A stretch of DNA of 64,000 nucleotides from Atopsyche davidsoni (taxonomy: Eukaryota; Arthropoda; Insecta; Trichoptera; Hydrobiosidae): assembly GCA_022113835.1 (NCBI GenBank), contig JAILWY010000011.1, positions 4,836,001 through 4,900,000 of the forward strand, written 5' to 3'. The notes under the pieces are model-generated. The model was not told the DNA's origin, made no database searches, and saw only the letters and a list, made by a program, of their open reading frames with translations. Every line of letters starts with the position of its first letter. The first letter of the stretch is position 1. Shown here piece after piece: positions 46,702 through 58,663 of the stretch. The position numbers were made by a program, and so were the translations under genes.

Positions 46702-49094
46702 CTACCCCAAATAAAAATATATATTATTCAAAATTATTTATTTTTTTAATATTAATTTACATCAGTTGTAAGGACTATGCTTACAATATTATCCCCTGGT
46801 CCTGCGCGCAGGTTGTGAGGCTTACAAGATGCCAGGATATTGGTTACACCCAGCTTTCACGATTAGCATTTAAGCTAATAAAAATATATTTTGACTTTCA
46901 GTAATTAAATAAGTTATTACGTATATATGTAGAGTATTAATTGTACGCGTATATTTTTGATTCAACAAATTCGGAAAGCCTCACGAGGCTTTGGAAGCCT
47001 CGTGCACAAATTGCATAAATATTGGCAATCTGCGTTAAAGTGGTTGTATCAATATTTAATGTTATATTAGTTTTGTTAAATTATTGTTTTTTTCAAAAAC
47101 CGGATGCATCATTTTAATGCTTATATCTAGATAATAAGAAAATCTGAAAGTCAATAATTCTTTCTAATAAATATTGTTTTCCGGTGAAATTCGAAATGTC
47201 ATGAATACGTAGCGTTTTTTCACGTTTTTTATTATTTTAGGAACATATAAACTTATTTATTCAGACAGATATTAAAATATGCTTGGGGACCATAAATTTA
47301 AATTATATCATAGAAATACCTAGGTAGAAAAAGTGAGGATATGTCTTCCGGAACGAGGCTTTTATGTTATTGTATGTTATATTATTAGTCTTATTCATAA
47401 GTAAATATTCACAAATTTGGATGAAACGGTATGTTTTATAATTGAACATATATAAATAATTTAGAAATAATTTTCAGGGTATATTTTAACGTTTTGACAA
47501 GTATTTATTTACTGACTGTTGGTTGTTAATATTGTAAAACAAAGAGTTGTTTTATTATAATTTACTATTCAAATATTACTAACGAAAAGTCCCTATATAA
47601 AAGTTTTCTTTATGGATACGAAATTGATGTACAAAGCAAATATACGATCACTGTATTTATAATTTTTTTCATTCTATTTTTATTCGTAAAATATTGTAAT
47701 AAATGTACATTGAACAATAATATATAAATCATAAAAAGATTTTTTAAACTTCATTATAATATTGTGTCCCAAAAAAGGCTTCAACGCATTTGATGTACAT
47801 ATCCGAAATGTCGATACCGAAAATTATTTTTCAATGAGAAAAACATCGAATCAAATAAATAATAACAATTTTTAAATTTAATGCTCATATTTGATAACCT
47901 AAATAAATCCTGAAATACTATGAATAAATATTGTTACCCCAACAGTAAACAGAATATTAAGAAGAAAGGCAGTATCGTATATCTTATCTTATCTTTTATG
48001 CGAATTACATTAAATATGCTTAATCGCCCTTAAGGGCACGCGCTCTATTAAGTATCTTATTTCGTGGGGCAGAATATTTTCATTGTGGAAGTTAAGAGCA
48101 TTAAGAGTTGCATGATTCTTTCGTTTGTTAACTTTTAATTGCCTGGAGCACTCGGATTATAATACAAGCAGACAACCGACCACAAGTATACAAGAACCTA
48201 GTAGATGTTTTGAGGTTAGAAGTACCTACGTGAGATTCTAAACAACTAAACAACAATATATATATATATATATAAATAAGTTTTGTTTTGCTTTCTGAAC
48301 ATGATAGGTTTGATCCGACAGTCTGATATATACGATTCTGAATCTTAGTCGAATAATTTTATTTTTCAGCAAAAGTTTAATAGCATTAGATAAATGCTCT
48401 CTAGAACGAGCTTCCTGTGCCATTTCTTTATACAACATGATATAAGCTAGAAACGAAACAAGTCGCAATAAACTCTGGTACGATAGACTGCGAAAGCCTG
48501 TTTACTTGCATCTTCCGCTTGCGACCATTCTCTCTCACAAAGTACTGGGGTTGTGTACACAATTGCCACTCAACGATCAAGGGGAAGATGTATAGAGATA
48601 TATGGTTACAAATAGATATTGCTATATGATTACAGATAGATAGCCGTAGATATATAAAGATATTGGTAGATGATAATAGTAGCTGATGCTCGCTTACAAC
48701 TGATCTCGTTTTGATTCATTTCTACATTTTTGTACTGAAACTAGATTTAATGAGACCTCAGAGAGCTGAAACCACAATGAACTTACTGCAAAGAAATTGA
48801 ATAAAATTGACAATGGCTATATAAAAAATTAATATTGACTGCATACCTAATTATTTCCGCATTTCTTTGTATAGTTAATTTTTTATGTTTTGATATAAAT
48901 AATGTGATTTTATATTTAATGCAGCATAGCATATCAATCTTCATAAATATTTGAGCGGCGGCTATTTTGATATGCACTATGGACGTGTCCATGAATGGTA
49001 CTCCTGAAATCCAATTTGTGGAAATTTAGATCTGAATGGGTTACTGAATGGCGGATCCGGAAAGAGATGCCATCGTGCAAATTATTAGGGATGG
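46702..49094. other. AT-rich DNA without recognised genes
   Basis: Contains a perfect 10-bp hairpin at 46982-47004 (CACGAGGCTT, loop TGG, AAGCCTCGTG), a 12-bp perfect palindrome GCCCTTAAGGGC at 48026-48037, and an (AT)n run at about 48255-48274. No coding exon or transposon coding remnant recognised. Confidence 0.5.
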
Positions 49095-49311
49095 CTCTAA
49101 ACCATAGGTGGCCAACCTTTTCAGCTGCCGGGCCAAATTAAGGAAATGAGATTTCCTACTGGGCCATAGAACAAAAATTCATTTAATATGTATATAACTT
49201 AATAACCGGAATTTGACACTATATACTAACACTTTTGTATGCGCTGTAGCAAATCATTGATATACATATCATTTTGAAGCTCTATTCATAAGCTGTCAAA
49301 ATCAGCCAACA

Positions 49312-50270
49312 GTGTTTGATTTGCTTGTGCGCATCATATTTTTTTTAATCGTGGAAAATTTTGAAATATGGCGAAAAAAACAGCATTTGCGGGAAGTTTT
49401 GCTGAGTCACTTTTTTGCTAAGAAAACTATAGCTGAAAGTCATCGTTTGCTCATGGGATTGTATGGCAAACATGTTCTTGCGAAAACACAGTGTTTTGAG
49501 AGGTTTCAACGCTTTAAAAGTGGCGATTTTGACATCAAAGACAAAAACGTCCTGGACAGCCGAAAAGATTTAAAGATGGAGAATTGGAAGCATTACTTGA
49601 TCAAGACTCGTGTCAAACAAGAAGAGCTTGCGGAATCATTGGACCTGACTCAAGCGGCCATTTTCAAGCGCCTAAAAGCATCGGGATCCATTCTGAAGCA
49701 TGGAAATTGGGTGCCATAAGAGTTGAACCCAAGAGACGTGGAAAGGCGATTTTGCATGTCAGATATGCTGCTTGAGCGTCATAAAAAGAAGTCGTTTTTG
49801 CAATGAATTATTACTGGCGACGAAAAATGGATTCATTAAGACAACTCAAAGAGCAAAAAATCGTATTTGAAGTCCGTCCAACCAGCCAAATCGACACCGA
49901 AAAAGAATATTCACGCTGCCAAGATAATGCTCTGTATTTGGTGTTATCAGAAGGGAGTTGTGTATTATGAGTTTTTAAAACCGGGTGAAACCATTACTGT
50001 AGAGGTGTACCGAAAACAATTGATTCGTTAAAAGAAAACATTGAAGAAAAACGGCCTGAATGGAAGACCAGACACGAGACATCGATTTTCCAACATGGCA
50101 ATGCTCGGCCGCATGTTGCTCAACCCGTTAATAACTATTTGTAAAATAGAGGATGGGATATTCTGCCCCACCCGCCATATAGTCCAGACTTTGAGTCTTC
50201 TGACTACTTTTTGATTCAGTCGATGCAGAATACACTTCACTTCAGTCCAGTCGTTCTTTGGATACAGTGC
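49312..50270 (+). pseudogene. Dead mariner transposase (mellifera/cecropia-like), nested in the hAT element
   Basis: The N-terminal DNA-binding region is readable (HLREVLLSHFF to LKHGNWVP, 49381-49718) with ERFQRFKSGDFD and a helix-turn-helix EELAESLDLTQAAIFKRLKA. After frameshifts, ITGDEKWIH keeps the first catalytic Asp. MLCIWW and VVYYEFLKPGETIT follow. The second catalytic position reads QHGNARPH instead of HDNARPH, so the Asp is lost. PPYSPD keeps the third (D34D-type). The C-terminus is missing: mariner sequence stops at about 50270, where hAT sequence resumes. Several stops confirm it is inactive. Confidence 0.85.
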
Positions 50271-50272
50271 CA

Positions 50273-50880
50273 TTAATTCTTCTGTTTTGTTAAAATGGAC
50301 ATAAATATTGCCACTTGGGCGGTATCTGTTAGATCTGTGCTTTCATCCAATGCTAGAGAATAAAATATGAACTTGTAAGCTCGATTTTTCAAATGATCTT
50401 CAATATGTTTTCCAATGTCGTCCACACGCCTAGTAATCGTTTGACGAGACGGGCTTATTTTTGAGAAGTCTGTTTTCTTTTCTGGGCACATAAATTCAAT
50501 GGCTCTCTCCAAACATTCCTTAACAATTTCACCATCTGAATATGGCTATTGCATAATTAGCTTTTACATAGCATTTTGACTTTTCAATCACCCTAGTAAA
50601 TATCTGATGTTGTGCAAAAAGTTTTCTTTTTAATAAATTGACTTCGTCTTGTCGAATTGCCCTTCATATTTATCAAACCTATTTGCATGCTTAGCCTCGT
50701 AATGGCGTTTAATATTATACTCTATTAATGCTGAAACAGAATTAATGCATATCAAGCATATTGGGTTTGTTTTAAATTCCACGAAAAAATAGTTTATACG
50801 CTATCTGTCTTTAAAACTTCTCTGTTTTCGGTGAATCTTCTCTTATTTGGTCCAACGTGTTTACTATTTGACGCCATTTC
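50273..50880 (-). pseudogene. hAT transposase remnant (GTF2IRD2/ZBED-like type), frameshifted
   Basis: On minus, an ATG near 50877 opens MASNSKHVGPNKRRFTENRE. Degraded text follows, and then a readable part with CPEKKTDFSKISPSRQTITR and FYSLALDESTDLTDTAQVAI. The LALDESTDxTDTAQ block is a hallmark of the hAT transposases related to vertebrate GTF2IRD2. The gene is broken by stops and cut off where the mariner sits. Confidence 0.8.
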
Positions 50881-51218
50881 TGTCTAACTGAGTCTTACTA
50901 ACCGAGCACACGCTTTGCAAGCTTGCCGCGGACTGGCTGTCGCATCACGCATTCACGCTCACGAGAATCCACGCGAAATCGACGTGCTCGCTTTTTAAAA
51001 TCAGCTTAAATTTAAGTTAACACAAAGAAATTGTCACGGTAGTTTAATCAATGTACTGAGATATGTGATATGATATGAGCTACGCTCAATAGAATATTCT
51101 AATGGTGGATTTATGTACAATAAAAAAAAATGTTTGCATATGCTCCGCGGGCCAAAAATAAACTTTCGCGTGCCACGCGTGGCACGCGGGCCATGGGTTG
51201 GCCACCTATGCTCTAAAC

Positions 51219-54200
51219 TCTACATTGGTGACTCCAGAGATATAAGGCTTTATAGCATAATAAGATCAATACTTAAAAACGGCGTAGTAACCTATTTAAA
51301 ATGTGCGCTTGGAAAATTTCCACATCTTCAATATCGAATAAATATGGTTTTAATAAATAAATTAACGAAGGAATCTTTTCTAAAATAAACGTGCTTTTGT
51401 TCGTTTTTTTTTTTTTTAATTTTAAGTACATATAATTAATGAAAATCGACGAAAATATCAATTTTGATACTTGCCGAATTCCTCGAGAGAATTGAAAATT
51501 CTTATCGGAAAGTTTTGCGTTAACATTCATAAAATACTCCTTAATTAGACCGTTGATATAAAAACTATTTTTTAATATTCTGTTTTACGATTGAGTGTTT
51601 ATAGTAATTTTTATTTAGATGATAAATTTGCTTTGGTTTTATATATTATAAAACACAAAAGATATTAAGTGGCGGTTGACAGTTCCGGTGATGGATGAGA
51701 GTTGATTGGAAAATCGGTAATATGAACGTAGCTTATTGGTAAATGTGCTGTTAATATTTTATGAATCATTATATTAATACCGCAAGGTTCTTTTTCATCT
51801 CGAGTATACATAAATCTACCAAAATATATGATAAAATGATAAAATCTTCTCTGTCTTTTCCACTGCTACTCGAGTCCTATATTTGAGATTAATGTACCCC
51901 GCCATTACTCAACTATTTTGGGTATCATTTGCTTTCCATTAAATATTGTTGAAATAAAAAGTACATATGTTTTAAAATTATTCAATTTTATTTCATTGTA
52001 CATGATGACCATTTTAACAACTACTATACAGGAGATGTACTATATGTCTATTTATAAAAATATAGAAATTCATTAATTATAAATTTCAACAAAGAAAAAT
52101 AAAATTGCGGCGAAGAATTGTACGAGCAAATATTTTTTTATGCTTTCTGTAATTTTTAAAGATTTTAAATTAAATCATTATCCAACAAATGAAAATGGAC
52201 TTTGTCGGAATCAAGCGATTGAGTAAATAACATAAAAATTAATTTCATCCTCACTTTGGAATTTTTTTTTATAGATTTTTAACTAAGACTAATCTGATTC
52301 TCACTAAAATGCTGATTAATCGATGTCCCTGAAATAACGATTTTTGTTTATTTTTTATTTTATAAATGTAAAATATAAAGAAAACTGTCTAATAGATATT
52401 ATTTTTTTAATAATATATGCCTTTTGTAATTATTTTCTGATGACACAACTACACTTTCTAGGCTTCTTTCACTTCATCATGGCTCTAACTTCTTCAAAGA
52501 ACAAAAATAATTTTCGATTCCATTAATTAAACTCATCTCTTTTTATTAAAGAAAAATATTACGGAAAATTATTTTTACCTCTCAATACGGCGCTAGTTTG
52601 AAAATATGAATTATATTTTAAAGTTTTTTCAGTTCAATTTTGTATGGTAAAACAACCCCCGAGAAATCAATTTTATTTTATAAACATAAAGTTCATAATT
52701 AATATGCTTAGTCAAATAGCTGGCTTGAATATTATTTAATAAATTTTATTCAAAACTTTTTTACTAATTGAGGAATCAATATTTATTTTCAGTATTTTGT
52801 ACTTTTAAATATGTGTTTTAGTTAACTTGAAGTTGATTGATTTTATATGGTTTTTTTATATGAAAATTTTTATACTTGATGCAATAAAAATATTATCAAG
52901 ATTATATTGATTACAAGTTTTGACCCTAAGGTAGTATTTATCTGCAAGGAGATATATGTTTGATTGAACATCTTCAAAGTCAATTTAATTTATTTTTTTT
53001 TAGTTACTTGACCTTTATGCGAGTTGAAAACGTCTTCGACTCTTCCGGTTAATTCACGTCCCAAAAAGTTTGACAAAAAGGACAAAAAAGGTGGCCGACC
53101 CCAGCTGGGCCCGCTCGCGGGTCGCGGGACACGTTTTTCCACTCCTGCCTGACGTTTTCTTCAACCGAAATAAAGAATCCACCGAGTAGAACTGTCCAGG
53201 TTTTATACTCGCTTATAACTTCACAAAGCGCGGAAGCCGGACAACTCTACGAAAAATAAAAATATTAAATAAAAACATAATATTGATAATCTGCAAAGTA
53301 TTTTCGCGTAATGAAAACATCGCCAGTGTGCGTACAGCTAAAAAATAAATCGATAATTTTTCATGAAAAATTCTGCTGCGTAATCTCGGTTTTCCTGAAA
53401 AATCTTGCCGAAAATAAATTTGTCAATTTGATGTCAAAATGTCGGCGGCGAAAAGTTCGCATTGATGACCTGCAAGTATCTAACGGGATACGAAAAAAAA
53501 GTGATGGAATGTGTCCTGAGTGTACGCAAAGTACCAAGTCATAAAAATAAATAAAAATAAGCAATATAAGGGGATTTTTATAAGTGTAAAACGTAGAAGT
53601 CAAGTAGTGATTTCAATATGTTTCAGTTTTTATTTATTATACTTACTTTAATAATAATATATTTGTAAAACATCTGATAAATCCATTTAATTACCACATA
53701 GGATATGGCCAGATCTTATATACTTGTTTTAGTTAAGAAAAATATTATTATTAATTTTATGAAGCTCCTTTCCATAAAATCAAGCAAAAATTAATAAATT
53801 GTTATATCTATAAATCATGTCGCGACAGCAATTCTTCAATTTGGGGTTGAATTAATTCGATAATTAGTCTTCTTATCGCAATAGACCTTTTTATAGACCC
53901 TGTGTTACAAAAAAAAAAATATTAACGCCGATCAGTCGGATGTGAAAATCTGGAATTAGTTAAAATTGTGAAAATTGAGAGGTGGAAGATTTATTGACGA
54001 ATTAGCTAGATTTTGGAAGGCGCACTTTGCAAGTCATCATAAATGAAAGAAATTTATCAGATATGAGAAAAAATACAGAAATTATTTATCGCGTTTTCAT
54101 TGATGTGAACAAAAAGCACATTGCATAATGTAAAACCACAATCCATCTTTAAAAACTGGTTAATAATACAATGAAATAAAGTTTATAAAACCGTTTTTTA

Positions 54201-54285
54201 TCACTGTCAAATATTATTTAAACGAAATTGTAATTGACTATTTTTTCATATTGTGTTGGTTTTATTTCCTAATGCGAAATTAACA
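51219..54285. other. AT-rich DNA with one GC-rich block
   Basis: Mostly AT-rich. The block at about 53010-53250 is much richer, with GGCCGACCCCAGCTGGGCC and GCTCGCGGGTCGCGGGAC; neither strand gives a recognised exon. The open frame 53311-53544 on plus follows it but is unassigned. Confidence 0.45.
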
Positions 54286-54869
54286 AAATATCATTACTTA
54301 ATTTAAATTGTAAATGTTTTCGTAAACAATGCCAAAAGTAATATATTTTAACGATTTTTTTTACGTAGTCAGGGTTACAGATGACATATTTCAGTACAAC
54401 TCAACGAAGGAGCTTAGAATTCATCTTTAATTATGAAATAATAAAATTATCATTACTCAATTTTAAGTGCAGATCTTTTCGTAATCTTTACCAAAAGCAT
54501 TTGGCCTTGTTATTATTACATTAAAATTAAATATCAAATTTTATACGTAGGTGATAGACGACATATTTCAGTACAACTCAAGGAAGGAGCTTAGAATTCC
54601 TCTTTCCTGATAATATAATCAAAATGTCATTACTCAATATAAAGTGCAGATGTTTTCGTAAACTTTACCAAAAGTAATTGGCATTGTTATTATTAACTGG
54701 TAATATTTCAATTTAATATTAAATCAAGACAAATAATATATTTTTTATTAAATTTTCTACGTAGCCATAGTGAGACGACATATTTCAGTACAACTCAACG
54801 AAGGAGCTTAATTCCTCTTTCATAATAATATAATCAAAATATGGCCTTGTTAAATATATTTTTATTACT

Positions 54870-55180
54870 TATATGATTAGGCACATTAGTTCACACATAG
54901 AAGATGATTAAAGACATTCTCAGAAAAATATAATCGTGATTTGTGTGGGATTTGAATCCACATCCCCAGGCTTACATGGCCGGTGTACTGACCACTGTAC
55001 TAACGAACCACATACATTAATCGATAATTTTTAACAATCATACTCTACACATGAACCAATGCGTCCAGGCCAACCAATATTTCGAGATTTGCAAGCACTG
55101 AACGTGAAGCGTTTTTAATCCAATCTGGTTATTATTATTTTTTAAATCTATTAATTTAGTCAAGACGCGCACCATAATAT
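54870..55180 (-). mobile_element. tRNA-Thr-related SINE, copy B (with upstream shared block)
   Basis: Minus-strand copy of the family described at 46146: B box GGATTCAAATCC, anticodon-like ACACCGGCCATGTAAGCC, tail ATGTGTGAACTAATGTGCC. Beyond the tRNA-like part it also shares about 150 bp of upstream sequence with copy C (TATTGGTTGGCCTGG, AGTGCTTGCAAATC, GACTAAATTAATAGAT), so the duplicated unit is larger than the SINE itself. Confidence 0.7.
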
Positions 55181-55182
55181 AC

Positions 55183-55338
55183 GTATGTCTATTTTTTGGA
55201 TTGAACGTCAATCAAGTGCGTATTTATTACCCTTAGTAGTGTGAACTAATGTGTCTAATTATATTAGTAATTGTATAATAAACCCGTAATGGGTAATAAA
55301 TACGCACTTGTTTGACGTTCAATCCAAAAAAATAGAAA
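55183..55338. repeat. Palindrome made of two inverted SINE 3' parts
   Basis: ATTTTTTGGATTGAACGTCA and AAGTGCGTATTTATTACCC (about 55192-55233) pair with their inverted copies at about 55289-55335. The roughly 50-bp central spacer contains GTGTGAACTAATGTGTCTAA, the SINE tail. The arrangement suggests two SINE 3' ends joined head-on. Confidence 0.7.
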
Positions 55339-55420
55339 TTTTCTACGTAGCCAGGGTGACAGACGACACGTTTCAGTACAACGCATCGAAGGTTTTGGAA
55401 TTCCTTTTTCACGATATTTT

Positions 55421-55791
55421 CAGTCTGTTCGAGTCCACGATCAATTGAAGCAGATTTCAGCGCTATTTCGCGTAATAAATTCTTTTAAGATACAATAAGA
55501 CCGGTCGTCCAAAGGCAGCTGGCCAGGCGTGACGGGCCAGCGCCAATTTGCCGACTGATATGGCCAGCTGGACAAATAGGGAGCCCTCAGGATTTATACT
55601 CCTAATACTTGATTTATCTCCTCTCTATTCGCTTTCCGCTTGATTTCAGCTCAGCCTGGTACGCCCTTTCGGAGTAGTGGGCGCTTTCAAATATATTTTT
55701 TAGATAGGCTTTTTAATATTGTGAAATCTGAAACCTTCTTTACCCTTTAGGGTCTATTCGAGCTCTACATATATAAATATACATCGTACGA
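55421..55791. other. GC-richer block between repeats
   Basis: The stretch about 55498-55690 is less AT-rich (CAGCTGGCCAGGCGTGACGG, GCCAATTTGCCGACTGATAT) and has no coding match on either strand. The GGCCAGCTGG-type motif occurs twice, inverted. Possibly a non-coding regulatory block. Confidence 0.35.
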
Positions 55792-56640
55792 TTCAATGAT
55801 GTGCTATTTTTATTTCTTTATATAATATTAATAGTATGCATCGAATCGGATGCGTCTTGGCTAAATTAATAGATTTTAAAAATTATATCCAGATGGGACT
55901 AAAATCGCTTCACTTGTTACTTTGTTCAAAAAAGTTCAGTGCTTGCAAATCACCAAATATTGGTTGGCCTGGGCACATTGGTTCATATGTAGAGTATGAT
56001 TGTTAAAAATTATTGATAAACGGAAGTGATTCGTTAGTACAAGGGTTCGTACACCGGTCATGTAAACCAAGAGATGTGGGTTCAAATCCCACACAAATCA
56101 CGATTATATTTTTCTGAGAGTTTCTTTAAATCATCTTCTATGTATGAACTAATGTGCCTAATCATATTAGTAATAATTCCATGATGTGTTATTTTTATTT
56201 CTTCATATAATATTAATAGTATGCATCGAATATCTTTACCTGGGGATACTTCATTAATTGGATTATTATTAGTTTTTTTTCGTATCCACAGGCTTCCAGT
56301 GTTGTTTAAGCAATATTTTCATTTTCGATTCGATTTCAACCCCCTAAAAAAATATCGATTCACCTGAAAGTCATATATATTTTTTTATCATGAGATTCCA
56401 CGATGTGTTATTTTTATTTCTTCATATAATATTAATAGTATGCATCGATTAACTTTACCTGCGGATACTTCATTAATTGGATTATTATTAGTTTTTTTCG
56501 TATCCACAGCCTTCCAGTGTTGTTTGAGCAACGTTTTTGATAACTCAACTGTGGGGTAAAACCAATAAGATATTAACTTCAAAAATTGATTTCAACACCT
56601 TGAAAAAATTATCGATTCACTGAGCCATCATGGATAGAGT
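55792..56640. repeat. About 220-bp tandem repeat, 2.3 copies, split by SINE copy C
   Basis: The block GATGTGTTATTTTTATTTCT followed by TATAATATTAATAGTATGCA occurs at about 55799, 56183 and 56402. The last two copies continue with GGATACTTCATTAATTGGAT, TTTTTTTCGTATCCACAG and CTTCCAGTGTTGTTT. The first copy is cut after about 55 bp by the SINE-bearing block (55852-56175). Confidence 0.8.
55852..56175 (+). mobile_element. tRNA-Thr-related SINE, copy C (with upstream shared block)
   Basis: Best-preserved tRNA-like core of the family: CGTTAGTACAAGGGTTCGTA, CACCGGTCATGTAAACC and GTGGGTTCAAATCCCAC (complete T-arm stem). It resembles tRNA-Thr(TGT) in the anticodon arm but has A at the invariant T33 position and no clean acceptor stem. 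It lies in opposite orientation to copy B and shares its upstream block (ATTGGTTGGCCTGGGCACAT). Confidence 0.7.
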
Positions 56641-58663
56641 TTATAGAGAGACGTCCACATATTCAAGCAGGGTTTTCGTCTTGTTATATTTATATTCATC
56701 TTCAAGTGTCTTTTCTCATTGGACATATATATATCGCTGGACAACAAGCTTCAGAAATTTTTACTTGGTATTATATTAATGTTTCAAAAATGAAAATATA
56801 CATAAAAAGCAAAGTGAGAGTATACGTATAAAAAAAAATCATTGACAAAGCAAAAAGGTACGGATAAATAAAATCCGAAAGGTAAAAGATAAAAACAACG
56901 GATTTTCACCAAATCTTATTCACTAAAGTGCGCTGTATGTAGATAAAATTAAATTCACTTTCCCGGCAGCAATAATGTATTGGGTAAATATTGAGACGGC
57001 GACTTATTGGATGCTAAAATGTTATTTTCCGAGCGCCGGGCGAAAACAAAAACAAAGCAGACCCAAGACGAACGGAGGAGATAGAAAAGAGGCCGTCGCA
57101 TATTAGACATTACAAAAGTCGGGCGTTCGTCGTGAATATATATATAAAAAAATAAAAAAATAAAGGTGGACGAAATTTTTTATCAAGTTCTGTTTGTTAG
57201 AATGTCTGACTCGGGTTTCAAGAAACGAATCAACCAAATGCTGAAGTTTTGACTGGAATCTTGGCCGGGGTGGTTTTTTGCTTTTCAGCGGTCGGGGTGG
57301 CTTTTTTGTTCAAATTATTTGATCGTCAAATGTCAGTTGGTTTATAATTTTTTTTGTTTTAAAGTAATTTTACTGTTTCTTGTGGTGAATATTTGAGCGT
57401 TGTTTCGTGAAATAAGTCAATGTATTCTAATTGTTCATATAATTTTTTTGAGTGTTATTGAAGCAGTGAGGTTTATATAAATTATTTTATTATTTAGTCA
57501 CACAAGATCTTTAAAGAAACTTAAGTAGGTTTATGTTTGAAATATAAAAATCATAGCATCAGTATCTTAAAATATAATAACATCCTCGTTGCTAAGTATA
57601 AACTCAAAATGTGGTTCAATTCCTATTCATAAACGGAAGTTATTATTTAAAGCAAATGGTGCCAGTAAATTTTATTATCATTTTGCACCAATGCCTTGTT
57701 TTTATGTGCATGATATGACAAAGATATGAAAATTTAAAGCAACTATTAACTTTTATCTTTGTAGCTTGTAAAATTTGGTTATCGGCCATAATGTCGCTTT
57801 TGATGTGACGATATTTAAAATATTTGTGAAGATTACAAACTAAGCATATTTAAGTAATTTTATGTATGACTTATAAATCACACAACGAGATAACTTTTGC
57901 GAGGGATGATTTCTAAAATCGTTTAAAGAAAAAGCTAAATCAGATATTAATTTTAAAGGTAAAAAATGCACCAACATTGCAAAATCTGTTCAAGCTTGTA
58001 GATTACTCAGCAATGGAAAATTTTTTTCGTACTGAAAATGTAAAATCAGCAATAAAAAACGAAATATATTATGGCAGTATACAAAAAAATTGAAGCGTAT
58101 AAAATATTAAAATATGGGTTTGTATATTTTTGTACTTTTCATAAGTCATTAATATAAGATGCTTGCACAAACAGTGAGAGCTGGCTTAAAAAGATCCAGG
58201 ATATAAATAATTTATATATAAAAAAAGTGATATATTATATGTAAAATGACAAATGGCTAGGAGATACAATTTTTTTTTATCTATTACTGTTTTTGTCTTT
58301 CCAAGACATCACCAGACATTGAAAAACTATCGTGATCTCCAAAACCATTTGTATATAAATACTTGTTAATATTGTTGAGTAAAATACTTGAGTGATTTTC
58401 CACATGTTCGTTTTCATTTGTGACGTATTTTATGCATTATTATTACTCAAAAATATTAAAATGGTATTCCACCAAGTACTCTCTGTCAAAAATATTGAAT
58501 TTCTTAAATACTTGTTATTAAAATATCCCAAAAAAAACACACACACTTTTCTGAGGGCCTATAATTTTTATTTTATTTGTTATATTGTTTCATATTTTTT
58601 TGTTCAGTTAGTAGTAGTAAGCTTATTATAATGTGGAAAAATTTTCAAAATATTATTTTTAGA
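56641..58663. other. AT-rich DNA with one GC-richer block
   Basis: Block at about 56990-57130 (CCGAGCGCCGGGCG, GAGGCCGTCGCATATTAG) is less AT-rich; no coding match. The remainder is AT-rich with no recognised element. Confidence 0.4.

Larger units (their letters stand above)
49103..51210. mobile_element. hAT element with perfect ends, carrying a nested mariner
   Basis: Terminal inverted repeats CATAGGTGGCCAACC at 49103 and, inverted, ending at 51210. Perfect 8-bp target duplication CTCTAAAC at 49095-49102 and 51211-51218. It contains the remains of its own minus-strand transposase (50273-50880) and, in the left half, a mariner remnant. Right subterminal DNA is GC-rich with the palindromic GTGCCACGCGTGGCAC. 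At 2.1 kb it is an internally rearranged derivative of an autonomous element. Confidence 0.9.
54286..55420. repeat. Four-copy tandem repeat with a conserved 60-bp core, interrupted by SINE-related DNA
   Basis: A core TACGTAG..., GACGACATATTTCAGTACAA, CTCAACGAAGGAGCTTAGAA, TTCCTCTTT recurs at about 54364, 54545, 54758 and 55344. It is separated by AT-rich spacers that also share CATTACTCAA, TGCAGATnTTTTCGTAA and CTTTACCAAAAG. The fourth unit is split by about 480 bp of SINE/palindrome DNA (about 54858-55335). Unit spacing is about 180-215 bp. The core is better conserved than the spacers. Confidence 0.8.

Noticed and set aside
56035..56105. Functional tRNA-Thr gene
   Set aside because: The T arm is intact, but the acceptor stem does not pair and the invariant T before the anticodon is A; it is a SINE core.
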